From Maribacter stanieri (GTDB lineage Bacteria; Bacteroidota; Bacteroidia; Flavobacteriales; Flavobacteriaceae): 64,000 nt of DNA. The stretch lies in contig NZ_FOYX01000002.1 of NCBI RefSeq assembly GCF_900112245.1, positions 186,001 through 250,000 on the forward strand, given 5' to 3'. Positions 48,471 to 58,496 of this stretch are shown here, piece after piece (the stretch's first letter is position 1; each line of letters opens with the position of its first letter). The notes under the pieces were generated by a model, which saw nothing but the letters and a program-made list of their open reading frames with translations, searched no databases and had not been told where the DNA came from. The position numbers were made by a program, and so were the translations under genes.

Positions 48471-49383
48471 AACTTTAATTTCAGTGGTAGGCCCTACGGC
48501 TATCGGCAAAACCAAACTAGCTATACATTTAGCCAAACAGTATAATACAGAAATAATATCTGCAGACTCACGTCAGTTTTTTAAAGAAATGAATATTGGT
48601 ACCGCTGTGCCTAGTTTAGAAGAACAAGCACAAGCAAAGCACCATTTCATTCAACATAAAAGTATTACCGAAACTTATACGGTCGGTGATTTTGAACGTG
48701 AAGCTATTCAAAAGCTATCTGAACTTTTCAAAATACATGACGTAATTGTTATGGTTGGCGGAAGCGGACTATATGTAAATGCCGTAACCGACGGATTAAA
48801 TACATTCCCAACAATAGACCCTTCAATTAGAGAAGAACTAAATACCAAACTCTCTGAAAGTGGCATAAAACCATTACAACATAAATTAAAACAGCTAGAC
48901 CCCGAATATTTTAATAAAGTTGATATTTATAACCCTCAAAGAGTAATACGAGCACTTGAAGTTGCCATAGGTAGTGGTAAGCCATATTCTTCTTTTATAA
49001 ACAAACCTAAGGCAGAAAGAGATTTTAAACTATTGTCCGTAGGTCTAAGAGCAGAACGTGCTTTAATTTATGAACGCATTAATGCACGTGTAGATGTTAT
49101 GGTCGAAACTGGGTTATTACAAGAAGCTAAAAGTTTACTTTCCTTTCGCGATTATAATGCTTTACAAACTGTTGGATACAAAGAACTTTTTAAATATTTT
49201 GATGGAGAATGGACTTTGGATTTCGCCATATCAGAAATTAAGAAAAATACGAGAAGGTTTGCTAAAAGACAGCTTACATGGTTTTTAAGAAATGAAGATA
49301 CTCTTTGGTCCGATTATGACTATGAAACTAAGACCCTCTTGGATATAATAGATGTTGAAATTGAAAATTTAAAAAATGTTTAA
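48463..49383 (+). CDS. miaA: tRNA dimethylallyltransferase
   Basis: The 306-residue enzyme adds a dimethylallyl group to A37 of tRNAs reading U-starting codons. The P-loop GPTAIGKT is at 10-17, followed by the DMAPP- and tRNA-binding motifs EIISADSRQFFKEMNIGT, VGGSGLYV and RVIRALEVA. Length is normal. Its start overlaps the channel gene and its end overlaps the kinase gene by 8 bp each, so all three are probably co-translated. Confidence 0.95.
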   Translation: MNKTLISVVGPTAIGKTKLAIHLAKQYNTEIISADSRQFFKEMNIGTAVPSLEEQAQAKHHFIQHKSITETYTVGDFEREAIQKLSELFKIHDVIVMVGGSGLYVNAVTDGLNTFPTIDPSIREELNTKLSESGIKPLQHKLKQLDPEYFNKVDIYNPQRVIRALEVAIGSGKPYSSFINKPKAERDFKLLSVGLRAERALIYERINARVDVMVETGLLQEAKSLLSFRDYNALQTVGYKELFKYFDGEWTLDFAISEIKKNTRRFAKRQLTWFLRNEDTLWSDYDYETKTLLDIIDVEIENLKNV

Positions 49384-49864
49384 AAAGCAAATCTTATTTG
49401 TAATGGGTGTTTCCGGAAGTGGAAAATCCACTATAGGGAAACTTTTAGCCGATAAACTTAATATACCCTTTTTTGATGGAGACAGTTTTCATGCAGAAGC
49501 CAATGTAAAAAAAATGAGCGAAGGTCACCCTCTGAACGATGACGATCGTCAAGGTTGGTTAGAGCGCCTTAACGAGGTTGGTATAGAAAATTTAAGTACT
49601 GGTGCAGTAATAGTGTGTTCTGCCCTTAAACAAAAGTATAGAACTACCCTTGGTCATAATTTAGAGAACAAACATCAATTTATCTATTTAGAGGGTAGTT
49701 TTGAGCTTATAGATGCACGCCTTAATAAGCGTAAAAATCATTACATGCCAAAAGGGTTATTAAAATCTCAATTTGAAATTCTTGAAACCCCTATAGAAGC
49801 GCTTTCTGTTTCAATAGACCAATCTCCTGATGAAATCGTAAATGAAATTTTAGAAAAACTCTAA
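49376..49864 (+). CDS. gntK: Gluconokinase (thermoresistant GntK type)
   Basis: The 162-residue kinase has a P-loop GVSGSGKST (11-19), the DGDSFH motif near 35 and LNDDDRQGWLERL near 54, which are the substrate-side blocks of the thermoresistant gluconokinase family. It phosphorylates gluconate to 6-phosphogluconate, feeding the pentose phosphate or Entner-Doudoroff route. It is the last gene of the run and is followed by a terminator. Confidence 0.88.
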   Translation: MFKKQILFVMGVSGSGKSTIGKLLADKLNIPFFDGDSFHAEANVKKMSEGHPLNDDDRQGWLERLNEVGIENLSTGAVIVCSALKQKYRTTLGHNLENKHQFIYLEGSFELIDARLNKRKNHYMPKGLLKSQFEILETPIEALSVSIDQSPDEIVNEILEKL

Positions 49865-49865
49865 A

Positions 49866-49899
49866 ACAAAAAAAGCATCCAATTTTGGATGCTTTTTTT
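49866..49899. terminator. Bidirectional terminator between gntK and the two-component genes
   Basis: GCATCCAA (49875-49882) pairs with TTGGATGC (49885-49892). Seven A precede it and seven T follow, so it can terminate both converging transcripts. Confidence 0.9.
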
Positions 49900-49917
49900 A
49901 ATTTTTATTATAGTATT

Positions 49918-50631
49918 CTATTCTCCTTCAGTCTTCACAACCAAACGGAAACCTTCACCATGTATATTCAAAATTTCTACAGTATCATCAACTTTAAGAT
50001 ACTTACGTAATTTAGCTATATAAACATCCATACTACGAGATGTAAAGTAATTATCATCTCTCCATATTTTAGTAAGTGCTAACTCTCTTGGCATTAAATC
50101 ATTTTCATGTAAGGCCAATAACCTCAATAATTCATTCTCTTTCGGAGATAATTTAATTGATTCTTCGTCTTTATATTTTAAAAATCTCAATTTAGAATTT
50201 AAGTGGAAACCACCAATTGTAAATTCAAACTTCTTACTATCTGCCAATCCATTAGAAGCTTTTCTTTGAAGTATTGCTTTTAACTTCATTAATAACACTT
50301 CAGAATCAAATGGCTTGTTCAAATAATCATCTGCACCAGCTTTGTATCCTTTAAGAACATCTTCCTTCATTGTTTTTGCCGTTAAAAAAACAATTGGCAC
50401 GTTCTCATTTTTTTCACGAATTTCCTTCGCCAATGTAAACCCGTCTTTATACGGCATCATTACGTCCAAAATGCAGATATCATAATTATCTTTCTTGAAC
50501 TTCTCAAAACCTTCCATTCCATTTTTCGCCAAAGTGACATCAAAGTCATTCATTGACAAATAATCTTTCAACACAATTCCAAAATTTGGATCGTCCTCCA
50601 CTAAAAGTATCTTCTTGTTTATTGTTTCCAT
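49918..50631 (-). CDS. OmpR-type response regulator, RprY-like
   Basis: The 237-residue protein has a complete receiver (acidic LVEDD, phosphoacceptor Asp56 in ICILDVMMP, Lys in LNKPF) and a C-terminal winged-helix OmpR/PhoB domain (about 135-232, LSPKENELLRLLALHENDLMPRELAL). Sequence and neighbour (a kinase 6 bp upstream) resemble the RprX/RprY pair of Bacteroidota. The regulon is not visible here. Confidence 0.92.
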   Translation of the reverse strand: METINKKILLVEDDPNFGIVLKDYLSMNDFDVTLAKNGMEGFEKFKKDNYDICILDVMMPYKDGFTLAKEIREKNENVPIVFLTAKTMKEDVLKGYKAGADDYLNKPFDSEVLLMKLKAILQRKASNGLADSKKFEFTIGGFHLNSKLRFLKYKDEESIKLSPKENELLRLLALHENDLMPRELALTKIWRDDNYFTSRSMDVYIAKLRKYLKVDDTVEILNIHGEGFRLVVKTEGE

Positions 50632-50637
50632 AATTTT

Positions 50638-52221
50638 TTATATTAACGGCAGTTTGATGTAAAATGTACTTCCTTTTCCTTTTTCACTTTCGGCATAAAC
50701 TTCACCTTGGTGATCTTCTACTATTTTTTTAACGTAAGACAATCCTAATCCATGTCCTTTAACGTTATGTATGTCTCCTGTGTGCTCTCGATAGAATTTT
50801 TCAAAAACTTTCTTAACTACACCTTTGCTCATACCAGTACCTTGATCTTGTACTTTAATAATTATATAATTCTTTGCTCTTTCAGTATACACATCAATTT
50901 TCGGTGCTTCTTCCGAATACTTAATAGCATTATCAAGCATATTCACAATTACATTGGTAAAATGCATCTCATTTGCTAAAACCTCTGAGCGTTCCGAATT
51001 TAAATGCGTGTGTATATATCCTCCTCTATCATCTACTATTAACTCAACATGAGTTATAGCGTCTTCTATTATGTCGTGAACATTCACCCTATCCTTACTA
51101 ATATCCAGTTGATTTTTTTCCAACTTAGATATTCGCAATACATTTTCTACTTGCGCATGCATTCTCTTATTCTCATCACGTATCATTTGCAAGTATCGCA
51201 ACACTTTTTCTTGATCCCCAATAATTTTTGGGTTTCTAATAGCCTCCACAGCTAAGTTTATAGTTGCTATTGGTGTTTTAAATTCATGCGTCATATTATT
51301 AATGAAATCTGTTTTTATTTCAGAAATCTGCTTTTGACGAATTAACTGATAAATTGCTCCGGCATATGCTACTACAATTATAATTGTAAATAACAATGAT
51401 AACATTGCCAAACCTAGAATAGACTGCACCAAGAATCGCTTTTTCTTAGGAAAGGAAATTAACAAATCGAAATTTGACACTCCCTCAAAGTCAACGAACA
51501 TTGGTGACCTATACACGTTTGCCTCTGCATATTTAAATTTAGACGACTTTACTTTTGTCGGCAAACCATTGCTATAAACACCATATTCAAATGCAATATC
51601 TACTCCTCTATTTTCCAACTCGCGTTGTAACAATAATTCAATTTCTTGCTTAGAGACCCTTTTATGAATTGGAACACGTTTAGCATGAACCATAAACATA
51701 TCTTCCATGGCAGCCTTTTCCATTTTGTTAAGACCTCCAATTTTTTCGATTCTCTGAATTGGATTTAAACGTGGTGTATTACCTTCTAAATCAAAATCTT
51801 TTCTAAAAATAGATGTAGTTCGTTTACTGGTGTAATTTTTAATAATGGTGGTATCTGCACCATCACTACTATCAAAGAACGTTGACGAAATACCATAATC
51901 CTCTTCTAAAATACCGTGTTCATACAGTAAAATTTCGTTGGAATTGATATCCCTATCAATAAAGAAAAAATTAGTAAGCTGAGTACCTTTAAGCTCTCCT
52001 CCTATACTATCCTTCGCATTTAAATACCTGTCAAAATAGTTTTTAGATTCTCTTTCGGTAATCTTATTGGTGACGCTGTTCAATGCTTCAGAAACACTGC
52101 TAGAAAATTGCTCTTCTCCACTGTCAATTGATTTCTTAATCCAGAAACTTTGAACGAAAATCAGACCAATAAGTGAAAGGCTCATTAAAACTACTAAGAG
52201 CACAAATAACTTTTTGTTCAT
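50638..52221 (-). CDS. Two-component sensor histidine kinase, RprX-like
   Basis: The 527-residue kinase has two membrane helices (about 5-27 and 265-288) enclosing a 230-residue periplasmic sensor region. The HisKA motif NNMTHEFKTPIAT follows, with His312, then the HATPase boxes NMLDNAIKYS, DQGTGMS and GHGLGLSYVKKI. It sits 6 bp before the OmpR-type regulator in one operon. The periplasmic stimulus is unknown. Confidence 0.93.
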   Translation of the reverse strand: MNKKLFVLLVVLMSLSLIGLIFVQSFWIKKSIDSGEEQFSSSVSEALNSVTNKITERESKNYFDRYLNAKDSIGGELKGTQLTNFFFIDRDINSNEILLYEHGILEEDYGISSTFFDSSDGADTTIIKNYTSKRTTSIFRKDFDLEGNTPRLNPIQRIEKIGGLNKMEKAAMEDMFMVHAKRVPIHKRVSKQEIELLLQRELENRGVDIAFEYGVYSNGLPTKVKSSKFKYAEANVYRSPMFVDFEGVSNFDLLISFPKKKRFLVQSILGLAMLSLLFTIIIVVAYAGAIYQLIRQKQISEIKTDFINNMTHEFKTPIATINLAVEAIRNPKIIGDQEKVLRYLQMIRDENKRMHAQVENVLRISKLEKNQLDISKDRVNVHDIIEDAITHVELIVDDRGGYIHTHLNSERSEVLANEMHFTNVIVNMLDNAIKYSEEAPKIDVYTERAKNYIIIKVQDQGTGMSKGVVKKVFEKFYREHTGDIHNVKGHGLGLSYVKKIVEDHQGEVYAESEKGKGSTFYIKLPLI

Positions 52222-52278
52222 TGGGGGTTAAAATTAAAGATTTAACAGTTAGAGGATAGTACGTTTAACCTAACCTTA

Positions 52279-52311
52279 ACAAAAATGTTAAAATTGCTAA
52301 AGAACTAGCAA
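52279..52311 (-). terminator. Likely terminator after coaE
   Basis: On the minus strand, TTGCTA (52311-52306) and TAGCAA (52299-52294) form a 6-bp stem with a 6-nt loop, followed by a U-rich stretch. The coaE stop codon (52307-52305) spans the base of the first arm and the loop. Confidence 0.5.
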
Positions 52312-52889
52312 TCAGTTAAGATAGAAGCGTGAACTTGAAGAACATTTGAGCTAGTTCTTTCTAAATCAATATTTTCGATAACGTAATTGCTCAAATTCAA
52401 TTTCGTTTTATCATCTAATTGATTGTTCATTCGGGCAATAACTTGCTCCCTACTACTCTTATCTCTATCAACGACTCGTAATATACGCGTTTCTTTAGGT
52501 GCTGTTACCAGAATTATGCTATCGTATAAGTCTTGTGCCTTATTTTCAAATAATAAAGCTGTTTCTTGAATTACATAGCTATAATCTTGTTTTTTAGTCC
52601 AATCAATAAAATCTTTCCTTACTATAGGATGGACGATATCATTTAATTTAGCCAATAAATTAGTGTTACTAAAAACCTTTTCTGCTATAAATGACCGATT
52701 TAACTTATCACCCTTATACGCTTCCTCTCCTAATAATTTAATTAATTGACTTTTAATATCAAGAGAAGTATTCATTAGGTACTTCGCTCTTTCATCTGAG
52801 TTATAAACAGGCACACCAAGCTCTTTAAACATATTGGCTACTGTAGATTTACCACTTCCAATACCACCTGTTAAACCAATTATCTTCAT
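52305..52889 (-). CDS. coaE: Dephospho-CoA kinase
   Basis: The 194-residue kinase performs the last step of coenzyme A synthesis. The P-loop GGIGSGKST is at 8-16, with DERAKYLM near 37 and HPIVRKDF near 88 as in other CoaE proteins. The start overlaps the ybbR-like gene by 4 bp, so the two are translationally coupled. Confidence 0.95.
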   Translation of the reverse strand: MKIIGLTGGIGSGKSTVANMFKELGVPVYNSDERAKYLMNTSLDIKSQLIKLLGEEAYKGDKLNRSFIAEKVFSNTNLLAKLNDIVHPIVRKDFIDWTKKQDYSYVIQETALLFENKAQDLYDSIILVTAPKETRILRVVDRDKSSREQVIARMNNQLDDKTKLNLSNYVIENIDLERTSSNVLQVHASILTDC

Positions 52890-53854
52890 TCTCTTCTCAA
52901 TATAAATTCAACCTCATTAGTACTAATTACAGCATTGTTCAAAGTTTTTGGATATTGTGCTAACTGTACCGTTAAACTATTACCAGATTCTTTGGAAATT
53001 TTTGAATAATCTGCTTCCACGGCAAAATCATCAGCTGAAAGTTCTTTTAAATGCTCTAAAGTTCCTTGACAACGCACCTCTATAATTTCCGGAAAAGTTC
53101 TCACCTTAATTTTCTCTGGTAAATTAATAACCGTAACCGGCACCTCAATTACCCTTTCGGAAAACTTAACAATCTTTGCCGAAACCATAACAACGTCATT
53201 AGAGAAAGTAGTTCCTTTTAATTGCTTTGGTAACTTAAGTGCTACTTCATCTGTAAAAGAGTTATTTAAGTCATCCCTTTTTATCACTTCTGTTCTTATG
53301 TTACGGATAGAATCAATTTGACTTTTTGGACCAGATACTTGAATAGAATCAGGAATTACTTTTATTTCCCCTTCAAGAATATGGTTCGCTGCAAAAGTAA
53401 AATCTAATACCGCCTTTACTGGAACTTTTTTAGTTTCTAAAGATGTAAAATCGAAATATATAATATCACTATCAAAATCTGTTAAGGTATTATAATTGTT
53501 CAGCTGAGCTTCAAGTTGAATTCTAATTTGATCAGATGTCAAATAATAGCTATCATCTTTATGCATGACTTTACTAACATCTAATTGTATTTGCTTAGGC
53601 TTAAGTTCATACCCTAGAAATTGAAATCCGACTGCCTGTAAGCGCACTTGAATTTCTTCCTTAGGGGTATTCGCCAATAAGAACTCTTCCGGAATATTTA
53701 TATATTCAACCTGAAATGTGGTATTGCTAGTATACGTTTGAGATAATTTATTGATCAACCAAGCTAGGGAAGCACACAATAAGAACACTAGAAAGACTTT
53801 CACCTTTCTTTTTTTTAGTCCTGTTTGTATCCACTCTATTAAACGTTCCATCAA
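52886..53854 (-). CDS. YbbR-like domain protein
   Basis: The 322-residue protein has a short cytoplasmic N-terminus and one membrane helix (about 18-33, VFLVFLLCASLAWLI). Repeated YbbR-like beta modules follow on the outside (VPVKAVLDFTFAANHILEG, PDSIQVSGPKSQIDSI, VPVTVINLPEKIKVRTFP). In other bacteria YbbR-type proteins are associated with cyclic-di-AMP cyclase. The gene overlaps both neighbours by 4 bp, which indicates one tight operon with the glycosyltransferase and coaE. Confidence 0.85.
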   Translation of the reverse strand: MMERLIEWIQTGLKKRKVKVFLVFLLCASLAWLINKLSQTYTSNTTFQVEYINIPEEFLLANTPKEEIQVRLQAVGFQFLGYELKPKQIQLDVSKVMHKDDSYYLTSDQIRIQLEAQLNNYNTLTDFDSDIIYFDFTSLETKKVPVKAVLDFTFAANHILEGEIKVIPDSIQVSGPKSQIDSIRNIRTEVIKRDDLNNSFTDEVALKLPKQLKGTTFSNDVVMVSAKIVKFSERVIEVPVTVINLPEKIKVRTFPEIIEVRCQGTLEHLKELSADDFAVEADYSKISKESGNSLTVQLAQYPKTLNNAVISTNEVEFILRRE

Positions 53855-54858
53855 TTCACTCTAAAAAATAATTTAGGAAAAATTTCCTCTGGTTTTTTAT
53901 TTGAAGATTGAATATACAGGGTTGACTTTAAAAAACCGTATCCATATCCAACAAATTGTATCGCAGTTGCCAATAACGATAAAAATGCAACTTTTAAATT
54001 GCGTGTTTTAAACAAGGCATCTACAAACAATATTAAAAAGTACGTTGCATAGAAAAATAACGGAATAGAAAACCCTATTACGGCCAACAAAATAGAAATC
54101 ACCAATCCAACACAAAATATAGTAGGAAACCAATAAGTAATCTTCTTTGTTTCTGGATGCCACTTATTTAATATGGGACGAACCATTCCGAATTTATTGA
54201 CTTGTATATAAAATTTATTCCAGTCTATTCGTCTTTTATGGTATACGAATGCTTCTGTTATCAACTTGGTTCCATATCCTTTATTCCATATACGGATGGT
54301 TAAATCTGGATCTTCACCTGGGTGAATATTTCCATAACCGCCAACATTTTCAAAAGCTTCTTTGGAAATACCCATATTAAAGCTTCTAGGCTGAAATTTA
54401 TCTACAGCTTTTTTACCACCACGAATTCCACCTGTTGTTAAAAATGAGGTCATCGCATAATTAATCGCTTTTTGAACATCAGAAAACGACTCATGTGCCG
54501 CATCAGGACCACCATAACAATGAACAAAATCTTCTTTTAAGCTTTTCTCCGCTTCTTGTAAATACTGAGGTGGAAGTATACAGTCAGAATCCAAGACAAT
54601 AAAGTAATTACCTTTTGCCTTACCCATTCCGTAATTACGAGAATCACCAGGACCTGAATTGGTTTTTTTATAATAGGAAATGGCTAATGTATCTACGTAC
54701 CCACCTATGACCTCTTCCGATGAAATAGTAGAACCGTCTTCGACGATAACCACCTCAAAAGTCTTGTCATAGGTTTGTAACCGCAGACTATCCAACAGTT
54801 CCTTAATTTCGTTGGGTCTATTATATACGGGAATGATAAAAGAAAACGATAAGTTCAT
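53851..54858 (-). CDS. Family 2 glycosyltransferase, membrane-anchored
   Basis: The start is the ATG at 54858 (MNLSFSFIIPVYNRP); a longer frame would need TTG. The 335-residue protein has a GT-A domain with VVIVEDGST and the metal-binding DXD-type VLDSDC. A later acceptor-side EDPDLTIRIW motif follows, then C-terminal hydrophobic helices (about 250-300). It is predicted to transfer a sugar at the inner membrane. fabI lies 53 bp upstream. Confidence 0.87.
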   Translation of the reverse strand: MNLSFSFIIPVYNRPNEIKELLDSLRLQTYDKTFEVVIVEDGSTISSEEVIGGYVDTLAISYYKKTNSGPGDSRNYGMGKAKGNYFIVLDSDCILPPQYLQEAEKSLKEDFVHCYGGPDAAHESFSDVQKAINYAMTSFLTTGGIRGGKKAVDKFQPRSFNMGISKEAFENVGGYGNIHPGEDPDLTIRIWNKGYGTKLITEAFVYHKRRIDWNKFYIQVNKFGMVRPILNKWHPETKKITYWFPTIFCVGLVISILLAVIGFSIPLFFYATYFLILFVDALFKTRNLKVAFLSLLATAIQFVGYGYGFLKSTLYIQSSNKKPEEIFPKLFFRVN

Positions 54859-54911
54859 TATTACTCTCCTTTTATAAATAGGCTCCAATAAAATTGGAAA
54901 TTAAATCTAAA

Positions 54912-55718
54912 TTAAAATTTCTCTATAACCTCTTGACTAACTCCAGTATTTGAGAAACCACCATCATGAAACAAATTCTGCATGGTTACTTTTCTAGTTA
55001 AGTCAGAGAATAAAGTAACAGTATAATCAGCACAGTCCTGAGCCGTCGCATTACCTAATGGAGACATTTTCTCAGCATAGCTGATAAATCCGGCAAATCC
55101 TTTTACCCCTTGTCCTGCTGTAGTTGCGGTTGGAGATTGAGAAATTGTATTTATACGAACTTTCTTTTCTTTACCAAAGAAGTAACCAAAGCTACGTGCC
55201 ACAGATTCCAAATATGCCTTATTATCTGCCATATCATTATAATCAGGGAAAGTTCTTTGTGCTGCCATATAGGTCAACGCAACAACACTACCCCACTCAT
55301 TCATTGCATCTGCTTTGTAAAGTGATTGTAACACTTTATGAAAAGACAACGCAGAAACATCCCATCCTTTTGCTGTAAAATCATACTTCTCATCAGTATA
55401 AGCACGGCCTTTACGTACGTTTACAGACATACCTATAGAATGTAATACAAAATCAATTTTTCCTCCTAAAATTTCAACTGCCTTAGCAACCAAATTATCC
55501 AAGTCTTCTACACTTGTTGCATCTGCAGGAATAATTTCTGAACCTGTTTTCTTTGCTAACTCATCTATTTGACCCATTCTCATGGCAATTGGGGCGTTTG
55601 TCAAAACAAAAGTTCCACCTTCATCATGCACAGTTTGTGCAGTTTTCCATGCAATAGAATTTTCATCTAAAGCTCCAAAAATAATTCCCCTTTTACCTTT
55701 TAATAAGTTATATCCCAT
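54912..55718 (-). CDS. fabI: Enoyl-[acyl-carrier-protein] reductase (NADH)
   Basis: The 268-residue SDR-type enzyme reduces the enoyl-ACP double bond in fatty-acid elongation. It has the FabI N-terminus (GKRGIIFGALDENSIAW), LHSIGMSV, and the catalytic Tyr160 and Lys167 in YNDMADNKAYLES. The Y-X6-K spacing separates FabI from ordinary SDRs. A promoter candidate lies upstream. Confidence 0.94.
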   Translation of the reverse strand: MGYNLLKGKRGIIFGALDENSIAWKTAQTVHDEGGTFVLTNAPIAMRMGQIDELAKKTGSEIIPADATSVEDLDNLVAKAVEILGGKIDFVLHSIGMSVNVRKGRAYTDEKYDFTAKGWDVSALSFHKVLQSLYKADAMNEWGSVVALTYMAAQRTFPDYNDMADNKAYLESVARSFGYFFGKEKKVRINTISQSPTATTAGQGVKGFAGFISYAEKMSPLGNATAQDCADYTVTLFSDLTRKVTMQNLFHDGGFSNTGVSQEVIEKF

Positions 55719-55749
55719 GATAGTTGATTCTATAGTTTGATTTAATATT

Positions 55750-55779
55750 CAAAGATATCTAAAATATGTTAAAACCGAA
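55750..55779 (-). promoter_or_regulatory. Candidate promoter of fabI
   Basis: On the minus strand, TATCTTTG (55757-55750) matches the -7 consensus, and TTC (55779-55777) lies 19 bp further upstream. The -7 box is 31 bp before the fabI ATG. Confidence 0.5.
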
Positions 55780-55879
55780 TTGATGTAATACGGAAAAAAG
55801 CTAAATATAACGCTTGACCCGTTGCATATGTATAACTCACATTTAAATCGCAAAATTTAAAAAACTCATCTCAAAAAGT

Positions 55880-57547
55880 TTACACCTCCTGTGTAGAATT
55901 CAAAAGTTGTTTAGCATGTGCTAAAGCAGAATCAGATAAATCTTTACCACTAAGCATATGGGCAAGCTCCACTACTCTTTCATCTGTAGTCAATTGCTTC
56001 ATATTTGTCATGGTACGCTCTTTACCTTCGGTTTTATATACTTTAAAATGATGATTTCCTTTTGATGCCACTTGTGGTAAGTGTGTTATAGAAAACACTT
56101 GTAAATCTCCACTCATATCTTTCATGATATCAGCCATTCTGTTTGATATCTCTCCAGATACACCTGTATCTATTTCATCGAACATGATGGTCGGTAATTT
56201 TTCATATTTAGCAAGTATTGCCTTTATTACCAACATTATTCTAGACAATTCTCCACCAGATGCAACCTTTTTTAATTCACCATAACTGCCACCTCTGTTA
56301 GCTGTAAAAAGAAAAGATAACTCATCTTTCCCTGTCGAAGTAAACGATTCCGAAGCACTTAGTTCTATTTCAAAAGAAGCACTTGGCATACCTAGCAAGC
56401 CCAAATCAGATTCCAACTTTTTCTTTAATTTAGGTGTAACAGCATTTCTTTTTTCACGTAGTACGATAGCCTGTACCTCTAAAGCAGATTCTATTTCTTG
56501 AATCTCCTTTGTTTTTGAGGCTATTTTCTGATCTAGATTAGCTGTTTCAAATACTTTATCGGCAAGCTCATTTTTAATGCTGATTAATTCTGAAACGTCA
56601 CCAGCATTATGCTTCTTTAAAAGATTATAAAGTAATTGAAGTTTATTATTTACTTGCTCTAATTGATCAGGATTTGCCTCTACTCCTTCTTGCAAACGTT
56701 GTAATTCAGAACTAACATCATCCAACTCTATCAACACAGATTTTACACGTTCATAAAGATCCTTGTAATTGGTTCCAAAATCAACCAACTTAGAAAGTGA
56801 TTGACGCATTTCTGTTACTAAAGGTAAAACACCAATTTGCTCATCATTGAACAATTGGTCTCCTTTTGACAATTGCTCCATAATCAACTCAACATTGTTC
56901 AGTTGCTCATATTCCTCTTCTAACTCTTCAATAACCCCTAACTTTAAAGGTGCTTTTTCCAGCTCTTCTAAAAGAAAAGAATTATAATCTTGCTCCTTAT
57001 TTGCGGTAACCTGAACATCAACTAGATTTTGCAGCTCTTTTTCTGCTTTGCGATACGTTTTTAAACCTTTCCTATATTCCGATAATCGTTTTTGATTATT
57101 TGCCAATGCATCAACCAATTTCAATTGAAAGTCGTTCTCTGTAAGTTGCATGGTCTGATGCTGAGAATGGATATCAATAAGGTTCTCTCCTAAACTAGAT
57201 AAAACCCCTAAAGTAACAGGTGTATCATTTACAAAAGCTCTGGATTTACCACTTGGTAATATTTCGCGCCTAATGACCGTACTTACATCATAATCTAGAT
57301 CATTTTCCTCAAAGAAATTTTGGAGACCATATGTATCTAACTTAAAAGTTCCTTCTATAATACATTTCTGGTCCTTAACCCGCAACGATGTTAAGTCTGC
57401 ACGTTTACCCAATACTAGAGATAAGCCACCGAGTAAAATAGATTTACCTGCACCTGTTTCACCTGTAATAACAGTAAAACCTTTATCGAAGTCTACTTCT
57501 AGACTGTCAATTAATGCGTAATTAGAAATGGAAAGGGTTGAAAGCAC
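55880..57547 (-). CDS. recN: DNA repair protein RecN
   Basis: The 555-residue SMC-like ATPase has an N-terminal P-loop GETGAGKS (29-36), a long helical coiled-coil region with a central break, and a C-terminal ATPase half with VASGGELSRIMLVIK and the Walker B-type MFDEIDTGVSGEI. It acts in double-strand break repair. Translation appears to start at GTG 57547, since it gives the conserved MLSTLSISNYALID opening. A TACCTTTG box (minus, 57575-57568) lies 20 bp upstream. Confidence 0.95.
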   Translation of the reverse strand: MLSTLSISNYALIDSLEVDFDKGFTVITGETGAGKSILLGGLSLVLGKRADLTSLRVKDQKCIIEGTFKLDTYGLQNFFEENDLDYDVSTVIRREILPSGKSRAFVNDTPVTLGVLSSLGENLIDIHSQHQTMQLTENDFQLKLVDALANNQKRLSEYRKGLKTYRKAEKELQNLVDVQVTANKEQDYNSFLLEELEKAPLKLGVIEELEEEYEQLNNVELIMEQLSKGDQLFNDEQIGVLPLVTEMRQSLSKLVDFGTNYKDLYERVKSVLIELDDVSSELQRLQEGVEANPDQLEQVNNKLQLLYNLLKKHNAGDVSELISIKNELADKVFETANLDQKIASKTKEIQEIESALEVQAIVLREKRNAVTPKLKKKLESDLGLLGMPSASFEIELSASESFTSTGKDELSFLFTANRGGSYGELKKVASGGELSRIMLVIKAILAKYEKLPTIMFDEIDTGVSGEISNRMADIMKDMSGDLQVFSITHLPQVASKGNHHFKVYKTEGKERTMTNMKQLTTDERVVELAHMLSGKDLSDSALAHAKQLLNSTQEV

Positions 57548-57602
57548 GCGTTAGAATTTTAGATTCACAAAGGTAATCTATAATTCAATGCTGTAAAATG
57601 GT

Positions 57603-58496
57603 TCAATATTTAATATCGTTCCAAGTTGTAGCGTAAAGAGGAGCAATTTTATTCAAGGTTTCCTTCAGTTTCACAATATCCACTTTTGGTCCGTCAGAAA
57701 AAATATTCTTAATCTCTTCAGATTTCGCATCAAAAAAAGTGGAAATAAGAAAAGCATTTGGCCTTCTATTGATCATAGTCTGAAATAAATTCATGGTACC
57801 AGCTATCACCTGTTTACCCGTGCTATTATTATCTGGAAGAATATCCAGACCTTTTCTATGGTAGTTATACATTGCAATACGGTATTCTCTATAGGTATTT
57901 GACAAAAGGTTATCTACCAATTCAAACCTACTTCTATTAGAATCTGCCGATTGACTCCACCCTGCAGAATTACTACCCTGAGCCTGGGTTACAATATTTT
58001 GGGCCTTTCTATAAAACTCTGTTCCGCCTTCTAAAGAAAAAGTATCAGCATCTAAGCCTAATATTACATATACATAGTAAGCCATAACGCTCACCAAATT
58101 AGACTCGAACTGATTTTCATTAAAAATTAATGGTTGAAATTCGATGTATTGAAAGTTGAATGCATTATCCTTATAATTAAAGACCGGAGATGAATAAGAA
58201 GTATTATAAACTGGTCTAGAAGATTGTATTTGAATATTACCACTGAACATATTGGATTCATACGATGTAATGGTGATGAACATTTGGGCATTTACCCTTT
58301 CATTCTCTTTATATACACGATTAGTCCATTTTGTCTTGTTTACAAAATCATTTAAAGATCGTTCTAAGGTCTTAAAGACCTGAAGTTCTCCTTGTGATAA
58401 CTGATCTGAATTGACAGTAATTGTACAAGTTAATTCTTGAGCAATTGAAGCAAAACAAATAAAGGTAAATAGTAATAGAAAAATAGCCTTACGCAT
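57603..58496 (-). CDS. DUF4835 family exported protein
   Basis: The start is the ATG at 58496, which gives a signal peptide (MRKAIFLLLFTFICFASIAQ); the longer frame runs into coaBC. The 297-residue mature protein begins with ELTCTITVNSDQL and matches DUF4835, which in Flavobacteriia is located between coaBC and recN. Its function is unknown. The start overlaps the coaBC stop by 8 bp. Confidence 0.88.
   Translation of the reverse strand: MRKAIFLLLFTFICFASIAQELTCTITVNSDQLSQGELQVFKTLERSLNDFVNKTKWTNRVYKENERVNAQMFITITSYESNMFSGNIQIQSSRPVYNTSYSSPVFNYKDNAFNFQYIEFQPLIFNENQFESNLVSVMAYYVYVILGLDADTFSLEGGTEFYRKAQNIVTQAQGSNSAGWSQSADSNRSRFELVDNLLSNTYREYRIAMYNYHRKGLDILPDNNSTGKQVIAGTMNLFQTMINRRPNAFLISTFFDAKSEEIKNIFSDGPKVDIVKLKETLNKIAPLYATTWNDIKY

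Noticed and set aside
54859-54888. Upstream extension of the glycosyltransferase
   Set aside because: It needs a TTG start and adds residues before the conserved FSFIIPVYNRP opening.
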